Source: Sycobia sp. Sy_11 (taxonomy: Eukaryota; Arthropoda; Insecta; Hymenoptera; Epichrysomallidae). Taken from it: a stretch of DNA of 64,000 bases. A program made the translations under genes and the position numbers. The notes under the pieces are model-generated. The model did not search any database. It was not told where the DNA came from and saw only the letters and a program-made list of their open reading frames with translations. The stretch lies in NCBI GenBank assembly GCA_018907035.1, contig JACCIC010000037.1, positions 1,295,501-1,359,500 on the forward strand, read 5' to 3'. Shown here in pieces: positions 25,485 through 37,047 of the stretch. Each line of letters begins with the position of its first letter. The stretch's first letter is position 1.

Positions 25485-25539
25485 TTCTTGCGCATGTATT
25501 CGCACGCGTATAATTTCTAATGTCGGGACTGCATTTAGA

Positions 25540-26440
25540 GATGACATCTGTGTCTTCCCAATATTCATTAAATAACCGTCTTTCCCTATAACAAAGTTTA
25601 CAGCTTAGCCATTCTTACAATACATCATCGGGCGACTGCGACGGCCAATCAAATGTAACGATGTCAGATTGAGTTTTCCACTCAGTACAGAGCTTGCTGC
25701 GGTGTTTAGGATCGTTGTCCTCCTGCAGAATCTAATCTTCATTTTTTCTGATGAACCATCGTTTGGCAAATGGCAGTAACGCCTTTTTATAGATATTTAT
25801 CATTTTCTCGGCATTTAGGTTGTCAATAAGGAGGTGCAATGTGACGAATCCCTGCTTTGAGAAGCAGCCCCAAAGACGCACCTTTATTCCGTGTTTTACG
25901 GTTCGCTGAATAAGCCTATTGGTAGAAGTTGACCAGGCTCGCGTGAGGATACAACGTACCCATATAGAACATTTATCAGTAAAAATAACATTGTCAAAGT
26001 CTATAAATATTTTCATGCGCTCAAGCGAATCGCTTTGTCACATGTTTTTCAGTCAACATAGGCTTCTTCATAATGTTGCGCTATTTGAGGCCATGAGTAC
26101 GATGATGGGTTCGGATAGTTTCATAGGATATATCTCAAACTTTTGCTTGTCCTTGCCGCAGTGTTAAAGCAGGATTCCGTGAAAACGGATTCACTATTCT
26201 TTCTTCATCTTTTTTGTCTGCTTTTCCTATCGAGCCACGTTCTGGTAAATCATCGACATTTTTAGCCACTTTATATCGCTGTACCCACTTCTATACAAAT
26301 GCCTTCGACTTTCTCATATATTTAGTAGTCACTCACTGTGCCATTTTGAGACCTTTCGGGTGGATGCAAAGGAACACAGCATCGCAGCCGGCTCGCGAAG
26401 GAATTAGAGCAACATCTTTCATTGCCTGCCAGTAAAGTCG
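25540..26440 (-). pseudogene. Tc1-like transposase fossil
   Basis: Read on the minus strand, successive broken frames give Tc1 landmarks in order: a degraded helix-turn-helix region (WVQRYK, then DLPERGSIGKADKKDEERIV, about 26300-26210), NPALTLRQ, THHRTHGLK (about 26110-26080), the first catalytic Asp in VIFTDKCSIW (about 25985), VKHGIKVRLWGCFSKQG, NLNAEKM and a LLPFAKRWFI segment, and the second Asp in EDNDPKH (about 25715). The sequence is lost just after a WPSQSPD motif, before the third acidic residue. There are several stops and frame changes. Tc1 transposases cut and paste at TA; this copy cannot. No terminal inverted repeats were found. Confidence 0.85.
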
Positions 26441-26548
26441 ACCACGATATTACCCGACTGACTGTACCATTAAAAACATGAGAAAAATACTTTGTATAAA
26501 AATTTTAATTCTATTCACTCAAATAGGAATAATTAATAATTGAATATA

Positions 26549-28652
26549 TAAAAAGCTTGCTAAATAATAAGCTTTATATCATGTTTGCTATTTTTAGAAT
26601 TGTCTTTCGCATAGAATAAGTTATGAATTAAAATTTTACACAAGCAGTATTGTAAAAAATTTGTTTCTTAATAATAAAGGTATACATGAAATTTTTCCAG
26701 CAAAACATATTATATGCAGAATATCGGATGGGATGATACTTAAAGGTAAAGAAAAAATCTGTAAAATCACCACAAACTTTAATAATTTTTTTAATTTGAA
26801 ATGCCAAATGATACTAATGGATTGAAGTATTAAATTAAAAAATTCAAATACATTTTTTTAAGGAGTGCTAGAGATTTTTAGTGATTGAGCAATTCACATA
26901 AATTTACCAGTCCTGGGACTGAGTAACTTTTAGTTTGATAATATAGTTTAATAATATTATATTTGCGGTTTAAATAGGGCTGTTTTGGACACACGTAATG
27001 AGATTATACAGTACGACACGCATGTGAATGTATTTTGACATACATAATACTAGTTCAAACGTGTAGCACATTCTGTAAAAAGCTTTTCTTTAAATCAGCA
27101 GAAGCAACTACTTAAGTAAATAGAAAGCAGTTAATGATTTATATCTGAGAAACTTTTTCCCCGACAATATAGACCATTTTAAACAAAAAAGATTCTAATG
27201 TGCATTATACAAAAATACATATTTAAAAGGTTATGAATGAAGATTATATGAAATTTTGTCGTTGGTTTTAAACAACTTTCAAGATATAATTACTTAAAAT
27301 GTTTGAAAGATTCAAGATGTCATTTTGTATTTCAATTTTATAATATGATTTTAAACTTAAACGAGAAATTTAAAAAAATTTTTCCTAAAATGCTTTCACA
27401 AATATATGTTGATATTTTCATGAGTAAGGAAACAATCTAATAAGTCAATAAAAAAAACGAAGATATTAATTGCATAAAATTAGATGAGGGTTCAAAATTG
27501 TGAAAATGTTAGTTGTAAACTTAATATCCCAAGCGTTTTCTGCTTAGCATATGATATAAGATTTTTTCAACAAGATTGTCAATTCTTTTAAATCGATGAT
27601 TCATAAATATCCAAGTATTAAATAACTAAATGAGAAAAGAATTTCTGGTAATGATACATATTCATGAAATAGGGAAGTTCTTTGCACAGGTGGTATACAC
27701 ATCGATTCACTTATATTCAGTGCTGGATTCAAAATTTGCGGGGCCTGATGCTAAAATTAGAGCGGAGACTTTAAACTTTTAATTTTTAGAGTGTATGTGA
27801 AACTAACTTTGTTTCGTAACTGAGGAATTTCGTTAGGAACACAAATCTTACATACAAACATTCAGTATTAGAAGTTTTTTTTCCTTTTCTATTAACATAC
27901 GCGCTTATTATATTATCTAAACCAAGTAATTTCAGTAACCCCTTTTTGTTAGTAAGAACAGCCAATTATGATGAACTTTTTATCATGTATCGTAGATGAA
28001 TGTAAATGTTTGATTCGGGTGGGCTGCATTTAAATAAAAAAAATTCCTGAAATAAAAATTATCAAATGAAAACTATCCAAAAATAAAAGTTTTTATTTAT
28101 TTCCTTTCATATTTTTTATTTTTGGAGATGAATATAGTTCTATCTTTAATAAAATTTTGAATTGATTCCTGACTATTACTGTCTATAAAGTATTACATAC
28201 TTTAAGAGCATGGTAATCGTCTAGTATCAGGGTCTAGATACTTCAGAACCACCAAGGCTCTCCCTTTGCTGATTCAACACTGCTTATATATAACTAAGTT
28301 CTTTCTCTAAGTCAAAGCTGACCGTTGGCCTGACTGCGAGTCAACGCTATGTCAAATTTCTTTGAATTTCTTTCGATTTTTCAGTACCCGAAAATAAATT
28401 TAGTCTCATTGTTTTCATGTTAGGGTACAAAAGAGTGTTTTAGGCTTCGTTGGAATAGTTACATAAATAATTGAATTATTTTGATACTTTACCCTGGAAC
28501 TGCACCGCAAATTGCTATAAAATAAAATATTAAGATATATTGGAACATTTTCGATCAAATAATCAATATAACTATTGGAATCCAAAAATCAAACTAATTT
28601 ATTTTAAATATTTGCGTCAATCAATTTACGTTCGACTCCTAGATAATAAAAC

Positions 28653-28703
<51 letters not shown>

Positions 28704-29087
28704 CAAGATATGTCGTAATAAAAAGTTAATCTATATAGATTAAAGATAAGTTACGTAATACATTTCAAAATTAATTAATATAGTTTTTTAATTAAATATG
28801 TATTAGACGCAGTATGTTTTCTGGAATTAAACAAAAAATATAAATATGTTCTATTTGCCAAGCTAACTTATATCACATTATTTCAATAAAATGAAAAATG
28901 TTTACCGTGATCCTTTTAGTTGTTCTTAGCATTATTTATGTTCTTATTTAGCCTTATCATATGAATTCGTTACTTGGAGTTGAATTTTTTTGGACGTTGA
29001 ACCTCATTAGAAAAGTTGGATAACCTCTACATATGAATTTTCATCAAGTTATATAGATATAAACTTTGTTGTTTACTAATTATTTTT

Positions 29088-29090
<3 letters not shown>
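26549..29090 (+). repeat. Paralogous noncoding block S1 (pairs with 43903-45262)
   Basis: Three collinear stretches match S2: 26549-26790 with 43903-44140, 27715-28640 with 44165-44890, and 28735-29085 with 44965-45262. Signature phrases include GCGGGGCCTG-like text, ACCCTGGAACTGCACCGC and TTTACTAAT-rich ends. About 0.9 kb (26800-27700) is present only here. No open frame or transposase is seen inside, so it is called a segmental duplication of unknown content; it could also be two copies of an unrecognised transposon. Confidence 0.75.
28658..28701. repeat. (TA)n microsatellite
   Basis: About 44 bp of alternating TA inside block S1; the corresponding place in S2 (44891-44960) is also a TA tract. 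Confidence 0.95.

Positions 29091-29133
<43 letters not shown>
29091..29133. repeat. (TA)n microsatellite abutting mariner
   Basis: About 43 bp of alternating TA that runs straight into the 5' end of the mariner at 29134. Confidence 0.95.
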
Positions 29134-29134
<1 letters not shown>

Positions 29135-30220
29135 GAGGGTGATTTGATAAGTCCGTGACTTGTCGAAAGGTGGCGCTGTTATCGTAAATATTTTACTACT
29201 CTAAGACACTATCGTGTCATACAAGTAGGTATACAAAGTTTGAAGTCAATACGTTGGTTAGAAAATTGTTGATTGTCTTTTGAATTTAGTTTTTAATTGT
29301 TTTTACAAAAGCATTGAAAAAAAACGAATTTCGAGTGGTTATTAAACATTACTTTCTGCGTGGAAAAACAATTAAGGAAACTGAAGAAAAGTTTAAAAAA
29401 TATTATAAGGACTCAGATCCATCACATGGAATGGTTCACAAGTGGTTTACTGAATTTCGTTGTGGTAGAATGAATATAAGTGTTGCTGAGCGCTTTGGCC
29501 GCGCAAAAGAGGTGACTAATCAAGATATGGCCAATAAAATCCATGATATGATACTCGAAGATCGTCGATTAAAGATACTTGAGATTAGTAACACTGTAGA
29601 AATTTCGACTGAACACGTATTTCATATTTCGCATGAAATTTTGAATCTGAGAAAACTACCTGCAAGAGGGTGCCGTGCTTGCTCACAGGCGACAATAAAC
29701 GGTCACGCATTGTTGCATATAAACAATGTTTACACATGTTTCAGCGTAGTCCAACTGAATTTTTCCGCCGTTATGTTACTGTTGATGAAGCAGAGATTCA
29801 TCACTATACGCCAGAAACCAAACGGCAGTCAAAATGTGGACTGAACATGGAAAACCTGCTCCAAAAAAAAGCAAAAACTGTTCCATCAGCCGGTAGGTCA
29901 TGGCCATAGTTTTTTGGGACTCACGGAGTATAATACTAATCGATTACCTACAGAAGGGAAAAAAATATTGATGGTAAAGCGACCCCATCTGGTGAAGAAA
30001 CAAGTGCTTTTCCACCACGACAACGCACCAGCTCACACGAGTGCTATAGCAACAGTCAAATTAGCAGAATTACGTTACGAATTACTTCCTTACCCATCTT
30101 ATTCTCCAGATTTAGCACCGTCCGATTATTTTCTATTTCCAAACATGAAAACTTGGCTTGGTGGTCATTTATTGCGTTACTTAATCTATTGTTTGTTACT
30201 CTGTTTCGGAAGATTTTAGA
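29134..30220 (+). mobile_element. Mellifera-type mariner, 3' truncated, broken transposase
   Basis: The element begins after a TA with CGAGGGTGATTTGATAAGTC, a mellifera-subfamily-like terminal repeat. No matching right-hand repeat was found, and coding similarity stops near 30170. The transposase is spread over at least three frames (29314-29844, 29670-29909, 29914-30219). The probable start codon is ATT rather than ATG. The helix-turn-helix region is followed by VDEAEIHHYTPE (first catalytic Asp), then FHHDNAPAHT (second Asp) and YSPDLAPSDYF (third Asp, 34 residues after the second: the mariner DD34D signature). The catalytic residues survive but the frame does not, and the stretch between the first and second Asp is shortened. 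A dead copy. Confidence 0.88.
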
Positions 30221-31800
30221 AAAATATGTTGTATAAATATTATTTTGGTATATGAACATTTTTTTGTTTTATTCTAAAAAGATTTAGAATATAATTACAT
30301 ATATTATTATGTATGTATTTTTGTCTTAGTATATTACTAAATTTAGAAAAGTATTTTAAATAATGCTTTTATAAAATACATATAAGATTTATAAATTGTA
30401 AATTTTATTGATGCTAAGAACATATCTTATTACGTTTTCCTTTATTACAATTCGTAGAGAATCCGACTATATCAGTGAACTGATTTTTAATTTAATTACA
30501 TAATATTTTTTGTGTTTATATATATGGAAATTTCGGAAAGTATTTTATATAAATTTTTTATAAAATGCATGAAAAGATGTATTTAAAATTCTTAGCTGAG
30601 AACAAATCATACTCGCCTAACTTTTATGGTTTTGTTAAATGTTGTTTTGGAGATTTCATTAATATTCAAAAGTAATGCGTATGTTTTTATTTAAGATGAT
30701 AAAAGTATTTATAATATTGTTTATATAAATACTTTTGTAATAACGCATATCATTTCTAAGCATCATAAATAATTAATGAAATAACATTTCCAAAAAGTCA
30801 TTAGATTTTATTCCTTATCTGATAATGCAGATAAATAAAAATCTAGCAACATTTTAAAGAAAATTTAAGGCAATTTTCATGGCATTATCAATTTTCAAAC
30901 CATCACGAATAACTTCAAGTATGAACTGTTTATGATATCTGTATTCAATTTCTAAAGTATTAAAATCCTAAAGTGGTTTAGTTATGAAAAATGTTCGAAC
31001 AGGTGAATATAAATGAATTAAAGGCTCCGTTACAAGTAAGGAATAGTCATGCAATTTATATTTTTAAGAGATTTTTAAGAGATCAGTATTTATAATTCCA
31101 ATGCGCAATGAATCAATAAAATTGATCCATAATATATGTGGAGATAAATATTTTAAAAATGATTAGTGATTTATGGAAAATAAATATCAAAGTTTTGGTA
31201 TTAAATGAATATTCAAAAATAACAACCTTATAGCTTCCAAATCATAATAAAATCTTTAAATAAAAGTAAAGATTGCTAATCATACTTTGTCAAAAGTACT
31301 GCTAGAGGCAGCAATCGATCTTTATATTCCTCAAACCTTGCTCATTGATTTAAAAACAAATTCTTTTAAATACTTCTAAATCAAGAGAAGTATTTATTTT
31401 TATCTTCAACAGTACTTATTGAAAATGATGCATTATTATAATTGTACCTGATTGTATTGTATGCTATTACAAGTTATTTTTACGCTTTAATACAATCGTC
31501 TTGCTATCAAATTGGTTGAACTTAACTACAGTTTAAAGCGTCTTATTCTTCATTAATATGAAGATGAAATTTTGAAGATGAAATTTTTCTAAGCAATTTC
31601 TATAGTCATACACGTTTTATATTAAAAACTGCTGTATAGCCAAAAGTTCTAGTTGGAAACGCTTCTTTAGATCATAAATCATATGTTTTGGAAAATTATG
31701 GATAAACAAGTGATAAATAATTTTTTTCATGAATTGAAAATTCGAAATCTCAATATGATAATGTAGCGGCCGCGCCATACTGGTGGTTATCAAAATCTCG
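30220..31800. other. AT-rich DNA, nothing recognised
   Basis: I see no gene, RNA or named repeat. Open frames are short and low-complexity. Confidence 0.6.
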
Positions 31801-31814
31801 TTCGTGGCACAAAC

Positions 31815-31945
31815 CGCGCCACGTACTACTAATCCCAAAGTTCGATATGATCATGTAAATGAGGTAGCCTGGTATTATTAGTTGAAGCGGATTACTTTGA
31901 ATTGATATTTGACATAATTCGAGTCGCCACCTACTGCCGTCTGAC
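31815..31945 (+). repeat. Dispersed repeat fragment related to 11715-11805
   Basis: The run AAGTTCGATATGA...AGCCTGGTATT...GCCACCTACTGCC matches 11715-11805 (AAGTTGGATATGA...GGCCTGGTATT...GCCACCTAGTGGC) in order and approximate spacing. Family unknown. Confidence 0.4.
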
Positions 31946-33116
31946 GGAAAGGACTTCTAAGAGCGTTAACTGCGCAAATAAACGGTACTACTTGACTATC
32001 CGCAGGATCTCTATTTGAGCTTCGGCGGTGTCGGATTGGTATATTAATATCAAATTCTCAAATTACTTCACGCTCGAGTAAAGAATAGAATAAAAAGGGG
32101 TACTCACTATTTTTATGCTCTAAAAAATCTATTTGAACACAGATTTGTGGATTGCGAGGAGCGATGTGGTTGTAGAAGGGTTTAAAGAAAACTGGGAATA
32201 TAAACAGTCTTTAGCTCGGAGGCTACAGTGATTTTTCTTAGTTTTGCGAAATTGATGTATTAGAAACGCAACCATGGCCTCTGGTATATTGAAGAGAGTG
32301 TAATGGCTGGTAGCGTCTAAAGCATGGTAACTTTAGTCAGCTACGGTAAGGACTGAGTTTCCGGGGGTGAGATGGGAACAGAGATAGTAGTCGTAGGTGA
32401 CACTACTCGTGCTCCCTGGGAAGAAATGGGTGTCGATGCGCTTTTCGCAGTCTCTTTTATACAAAAAGTTGTACATTTGTATGTACATTTTTTACGAAAA
32501 AACGCTTTACGAAGTGGAGGGGTCTTGATTAACATCTTGTTTGCCTATATAAATTTAGTCTATATCCTTTACATAGTCTCGAGAATAAAGCGCGTATGAT
32601 TTTTATTACCCTTCTAACTGGTTAGTATTTAGGAAATTAGCCAATATACGCAACGGCTAGGAAGAGGCACTCCTCTAACTGTAAAAACATTATTATTTTG
32701 TTTAGCGCTGTTCTATTAGAAGTATTTATAATTCATCAAGATTATTTCGTTTATTATAAGATTTTACTAGCATACATTTTTGAAAAATAACATTAAGATA
32801 AAAATTACACTGGTTATAGAAAACAAATAGAATAGTTTATATGTTTAGACAATAGTTTTATAATTTGATTTTAGTTAGTTATTCGACTTATGTTAAATAA
32901 TTATAATGTACGATTTTACTTTTAATAATTATATTAATAACTTTATAATAATTTCTTCAGTTAGGTTTATTTCATATATTTTTAAATTAAATAAACCTTA
33001 ACTGATGAATATAACTTAAAAATGGATGATTCTAGTATGAATACTTTAATAGTTAATTAGTCTATATTATTTATAAATGTATTAATTTATTGAACATAGT
33101 ATAAAATAAGAATTGA

Positions 33117-33118
<2 letters not shown>

Positions 33119-33164
<46 letters not shown>
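33119..33164. repeat. (TA)n microsatellite
   Basis: About 46 bp of alternating TA. Confidence 0.95.
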
Positions 33165-33167
<3 letters not shown>

Positions 33168-34071
33168 CTTTAACATTACGACAACTGCATTGCGTAATCT
33201 TGATCGTGTCTTCTCGGTTTTCTATATATTAGACGAGATCATTTTTCAACGCAGTAAATTTTCAAGAATTATAATTTATAAACTGTTTGTCAAATAATGT
33301 TAGAATATTTGAATACTATTTTAATTTATGTAACGTATTTCAAATTCTAACTTTAGATTACAAAAGGACCAGAAATGTCGAAATATTGAGTCCAAAAGAA
33401 ACATATAAGAGATATGTACTTGTCTTATATCTATAAATTATTTTTAATATTATAATACATATATATATATATAAAACATGATATATAAATGAAAATTATG
33501 ATTTCCTTGATAGTTCTGAATTTTTAAGAAAAACCCCAAATTTAGATTGCTAGACTGTCAATAGATTTACTGATCTGTAATCTGAGATTTCAGGACAGAA
33601 GGCAAAATAGCATTGTTCGGAAAAATCAATTTTATATGTAAGCATTCAAAATTTCAAAAGAGTCAATAAGTAAATTTTCTTTCCGAAATAAAAAAAGAGT
33701 TAAATTTTTTAAATTGCTAATTTTTTCTAAAGATGCAAACGACTGACTTGTGATTATATTATCTTTGTTCATTTGTTGAAAAAGGACATTACAGAGGAAT
33801 ATAATTAGACAGGATTTGAATGAAAAGAAAACTGATTTCCAACGAAATTATGTTATATGAAGATTGCCAAATGTACCCAAGACAATTTTGAAATACTAGG
33901 AACTGATGATACAGTTAAACTCCATAAAGACACAGAATCATTAGAGGTTCACATCAAAATAGAATTATCTGAGATTTTTAAATTAATGAGAGTGATACAT
34001 CGAGCTCTAAGTCTTAGGTTGTGAAGACCTGTGCTCTGTCCTATTCGAACATTGCACTTACGCTTGGTGGT

Positions 34072-34128
34072 CTTAGGCCCATTGCGACGGAGTCCTAACT
34101 CTTAAGAGATGCATGCAATGGGCCTAAG
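34072..34128. repeat. Inverted repeat, 14-bp perfect arms
   Basis: CTTAGGCCCATTGC at 34072-34085 is exactly complementary to 34115-34128. The 29-base loop contains a second small palindrome, CTCTTAAGAG. The GC-rich arms contrast with the AT-rich surroundings. Possibly the end of an unrecognised transposon. Confidence 0.8.
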
Positions 34129-34330
34129 GCCCATATATGAATAAATGAAAATAGCTAATGAAACTATAGAAATAGAACATATATCCTTATAAATATAACA
34201 AACATATAGATTAGTATAATACTAAACACTAGTAAAAATAAATTTTTATGAAAATCTTCTTCCTCTTTCATATATTGACCATAATTTGAAAGAAATTCTA
34301 TTAATTATAATAAATAATTCTTGTCCAATC

Positions 34331-34338
<8 letters not shown>

Positions 34339-34389
<51 letters not shown>
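34339..34389. repeat. (TA)n microsatellite
   Basis: About 50 bp of alternating TA at the downstream edge of the duplicated block carrying RNase T2-like copy B. Confidence 0.95.
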
Positions 34390-34393
<4 letters not shown>

Positions 34394-34517
34394 TAATGTC
34401 CAAATCAAATATTTTAAAAACTTTCAAGAAATAGATATTGAATTTTATTTAATAAAATTTTTCATGCAGATTTTTTATATTAGAATATATACACTTGCAA
34501 ATTAAGAATTCATTTCT

Positions 34518-35268
34518 TCATATTACAGGATAAATAATATATTTGTTTGGATCACAATCATAAAGAGTATTTCGACCCGACTCCGCGAGGCAGTCATTTA
34601 TTTCCAAGTGTTTATCGAAGCATATCTTAAGTTCTAAAAAGTATTGTTCAGTACTATCCTAAAATAAGACATGTAAAGCAAATTAATATTTAGTTTTAAA
34701 AATTTAAAAACAATTAAGGTTATTTTCTTATACCTCAGGTTGTAGACATCTTATATCAAATCGTCCTTGTATAAAATTTGTAATAGCAGCAATGATACGA
34801 TTTAATCTGTAATAACGACCCGGATAAATATCATAGCTTCTAAGTTTCATTCCTATGGTCAGCCGCTGCAACAGAGCAGAACTTAGTTGGAAATAAGAAG
34901 ATTCGTTCGTATCAATACAGGATCCAGATGTATTGTACGCTGCCGCCCAAACTTCCTCGATTGGTAAATTTCGTTTTACATTAGGCCATATTCTTTTCCT
35001 ATGTTGTATTTCGATTTCTGATGTACCTCCTCGATAAACCGGTCGTATCCCTCTATAATCTACACAATCAGTAAGATGGTAGCCAACATCGTCAATAGCC
35101 CATAATCTATTTACAATCCAACGCTCATCATCAAATGATCTCCAGTGGTCTCTTATATATTGCAAAAAATGAATATTGTTGGTATCTACGTTTTGCTGCT
35201 CTGCCTCGAAAAATGAGGCTATGGGTGAATGCAAGAATAATGCTAGTTGATGAAATTCTTCTACTACT
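34518..35268 (-). CDS. RNase T2-fold protein lacking catalytic histidines, copy B (two exons visible)
   Basis: The visible exons are 35268-34734 and 34658-34518 (TGA at 34518-34520), separated by a 75-bp GT..AG intron in phase 0, the same structure and exon lengths as copy A. The large exon again starts with one spare base after TTTCAG, so an upstream, signal-peptide-bearing exon is missing. All 224 visible residues are open. The family landmarks are as in copy A: WIVNRLW in place of CAS I, LWAAAYNTSGSC-type text with the first Leu changed to Val in place of CAS II, six cysteines, ELKICF and IIYP near the end. The catalytic histidines are again replaced (Asn; Ala and Ser). I count 31 amino-acid differences from copy A, only 2 in the first 100 residues and 29 in the last 124. 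Both copies preserve the dead active site, so the loss predates the duplication. Likely secreted; function unknown. Confidence 0.75.
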
Positions 35269-35492
35269 CTGAAATATTATTATTTATTAATTCATGTAAT
35301 GTTATAAATTTAATATTTAAACTTTAGTTGAAAACAATGAAAAATTCTGATTTGAATGCAGTATCTGTATATTCGAATGCAATTAATTGAACCGAAACTA
35401 TAAAATTTAATAGTATACTATATTTATTTTATTTAGTCTATCAATAGAGATATAAAAAACCTCCACGAAGCCAACTGATGCTCTATGCTGCG
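35269..35492 (-). other. Upstream flank of copy B, homologous to 22520-22900
   Basis: Shared upstream sequence of the duplicated RNase T2-like locus, ending at ATAAAAAACCTCCAC and CTGATGCTCTA near 35490. AATAAA-type signals are present on the minus strand around 35423-35435. No signal-peptide exon is visible here. Confidence 0.6.
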
Positions 35493-35499
35493 GATGTAC

Positions 35500-36205
35500 C
35501 CACAACATCATATGGAATACGCGAATACAAAGCACATTACTCAGAGGGAATTAATAAGGGTATGGTTATTGTTCCACCATATTTTAGATGGTTATCTCAA
35601 TGAATTAGATGACACTTGTTTAAAAAATATAATATTCAATTATTCCTTAAGAATAGTGATAATTTAAGTGGATTAATAATTGTAAAGATAAGGATGATTG
35701 ATGTTTAAAATCATAAGTAGTTTATAAAGTCAATTGTATTGTTACGTATTTTATGGTAAATATAGAATTTCTAATAATTAATTATTCTATTAAAGAGTTC
35801 TAATAAATTGTTCTATTAAAGATTTATTAGAATTCTAATAAATAATAATTAATTGTTGAAATATTTTCCTAAATCAAAACATAAAAATGCGTCAAATTTC
35901 TTTTATTTAATATTAGCATTAATAATAGTAATAATTTTAATAATAATATGATAGTATTTAATAATAATAATATTAGCAATAAGATTAGTAGTTATCGTAA
36001 TAGAATAATAATAATACCAACAACATTATCAAGTATTATTAAGACTAAATTAGAAAGAAAGCTGTAAGTATCGATCTATCTCATTGTTTATATATGTACT
36101 TTTATTACAATAAAGAATACGAGAAAATGTTACAAATCTATAATCGTGAGGGGAAAGACAAATAATTTACCAATAATTTAATTAAAAATATTTTACATTT
36201 ATTAT
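35500..36205. other. AT-rich DNA with ATT/AAT-rich text
   Basis: Imperfect ATT- and AAT-rich low-complexity sequence at about 35760-36010. No gene or named element recognised. Confidence 0.6.
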
Positions 36206-36211
36206 AAGAAA

Positions 36212-36251
36212 GGCATAAAAAACCTCCACTCGGTGAGTGGAGGAAAAAGCC
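36212..36251 (-). other. ENE-like U-rich-loop stem-loop, copy B
   Basis: The cleanest copy. On the minus strand: GGC (36251-36249), UUUUU (36248-36244), arm CCUCCACU, loop CACCG, arm AGUGGAGG (8 perfect pairs), UUUUUUAU (36222-36215), then GCC (36214-36212), which closes with the first GGC. An AATAAA lies 9 bases downstream on the same strand (36198-36203). Two facing U tracts between GC-rich stems next to a poly(A) signal is the layout of ENE elements, which clamp a poly(A) tail in a U-A-U triple helix. Functional reading is inference. Confidence 0.55.
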
Positions 36252-36424
36252 GTGAACTATACAATTACAAAGGCAAATTTAAACAAGTAAAATTATATTT
36301 TTTCTATCGAACAAATAATAATGGCGGAAGTTTATACAAATGGTCACAAAAATCGCCAGCGCTCTTACCGTACAAATATTCGTACCATATGATTGCATAC
36401 AAGGAGGTGAAGCCTAAGGCGTGA

Positions 36425-36720
36425 GGATCCTTCCGCAGTGCTTTCTCGGCTACCGCACAGCCCCAACGTCGGTCAACGGGGACGGCCCTTGATGTCGCCG
36501 TGATCCTATGAGTCGAGTACAGGGGCTGGTTTCACCAACGCTTCAATACCTTGGTCGCGAATTGACACCCGACGCTGAATCGCACGTTAGTTCAATCAAA
36601 ATCAGTCGAGCTACACACAAAATTGCTCGCGCTATACACCGAATCACACACTTATGCACATACGACATTAAACAATTTAAAAACGGAAAACAATCGAAGA
36701 AAGGAAGTGAGGTCTGAACA
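36425..36720 (+). pseudogene. Possible gypsy-type integrase C-terminal remnant
   Basis: Plus-strand frames give a FLGYRTAP...NGDGP stretch and, after a frame change, YLGRELTPD. This recalls the YRtaPH..TG.sP...GR.L segment late in Ty3/gypsy integrases, though here it is weak and broken. The patch is GC-richer than its surroundings. An unrelated GC-rich repeat is an alternative. Confidence 0.3.
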
Positions 36721-36729
36721 CTCGAAACG

Positions 36730-36997
36730 CTAAGACAGTAATACTTTTTCGATCCCTCTCGTATACAACGAGCGCTCGGTACCATAGGACAAGGGGAGGA
36801 GTCTACAACGGGCGAGCCAAAGGGCATACGACGACCCGTTTGTGACGCGGGAGAGAAGAACCATAAACGGAGAGGCCTGTGAGACGAACAGTTCTGCCAG
36901 ATGTGCACTTCCATTTTTCCATACTTTTAATAACAACCGTTCAAAATGAAATTCTCCGGCCTTCACCGGCCCTCGCTCTCTCACTCTCTCTCCCTCG

Positions 36998-37047
<50 letters not shown>

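Larger units (their letters stand above)
31950..34330. other. AT-rich DNA with one hairpin and one TA tract
   Basis: No gene recognised. Overlapping open frames at 32341-32599 on both strands cover a slightly GC-richer patch and are not supported. The stretch contains a (TA)n tract and a long-armed hairpin, listed separately. Confidence 0.55.
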
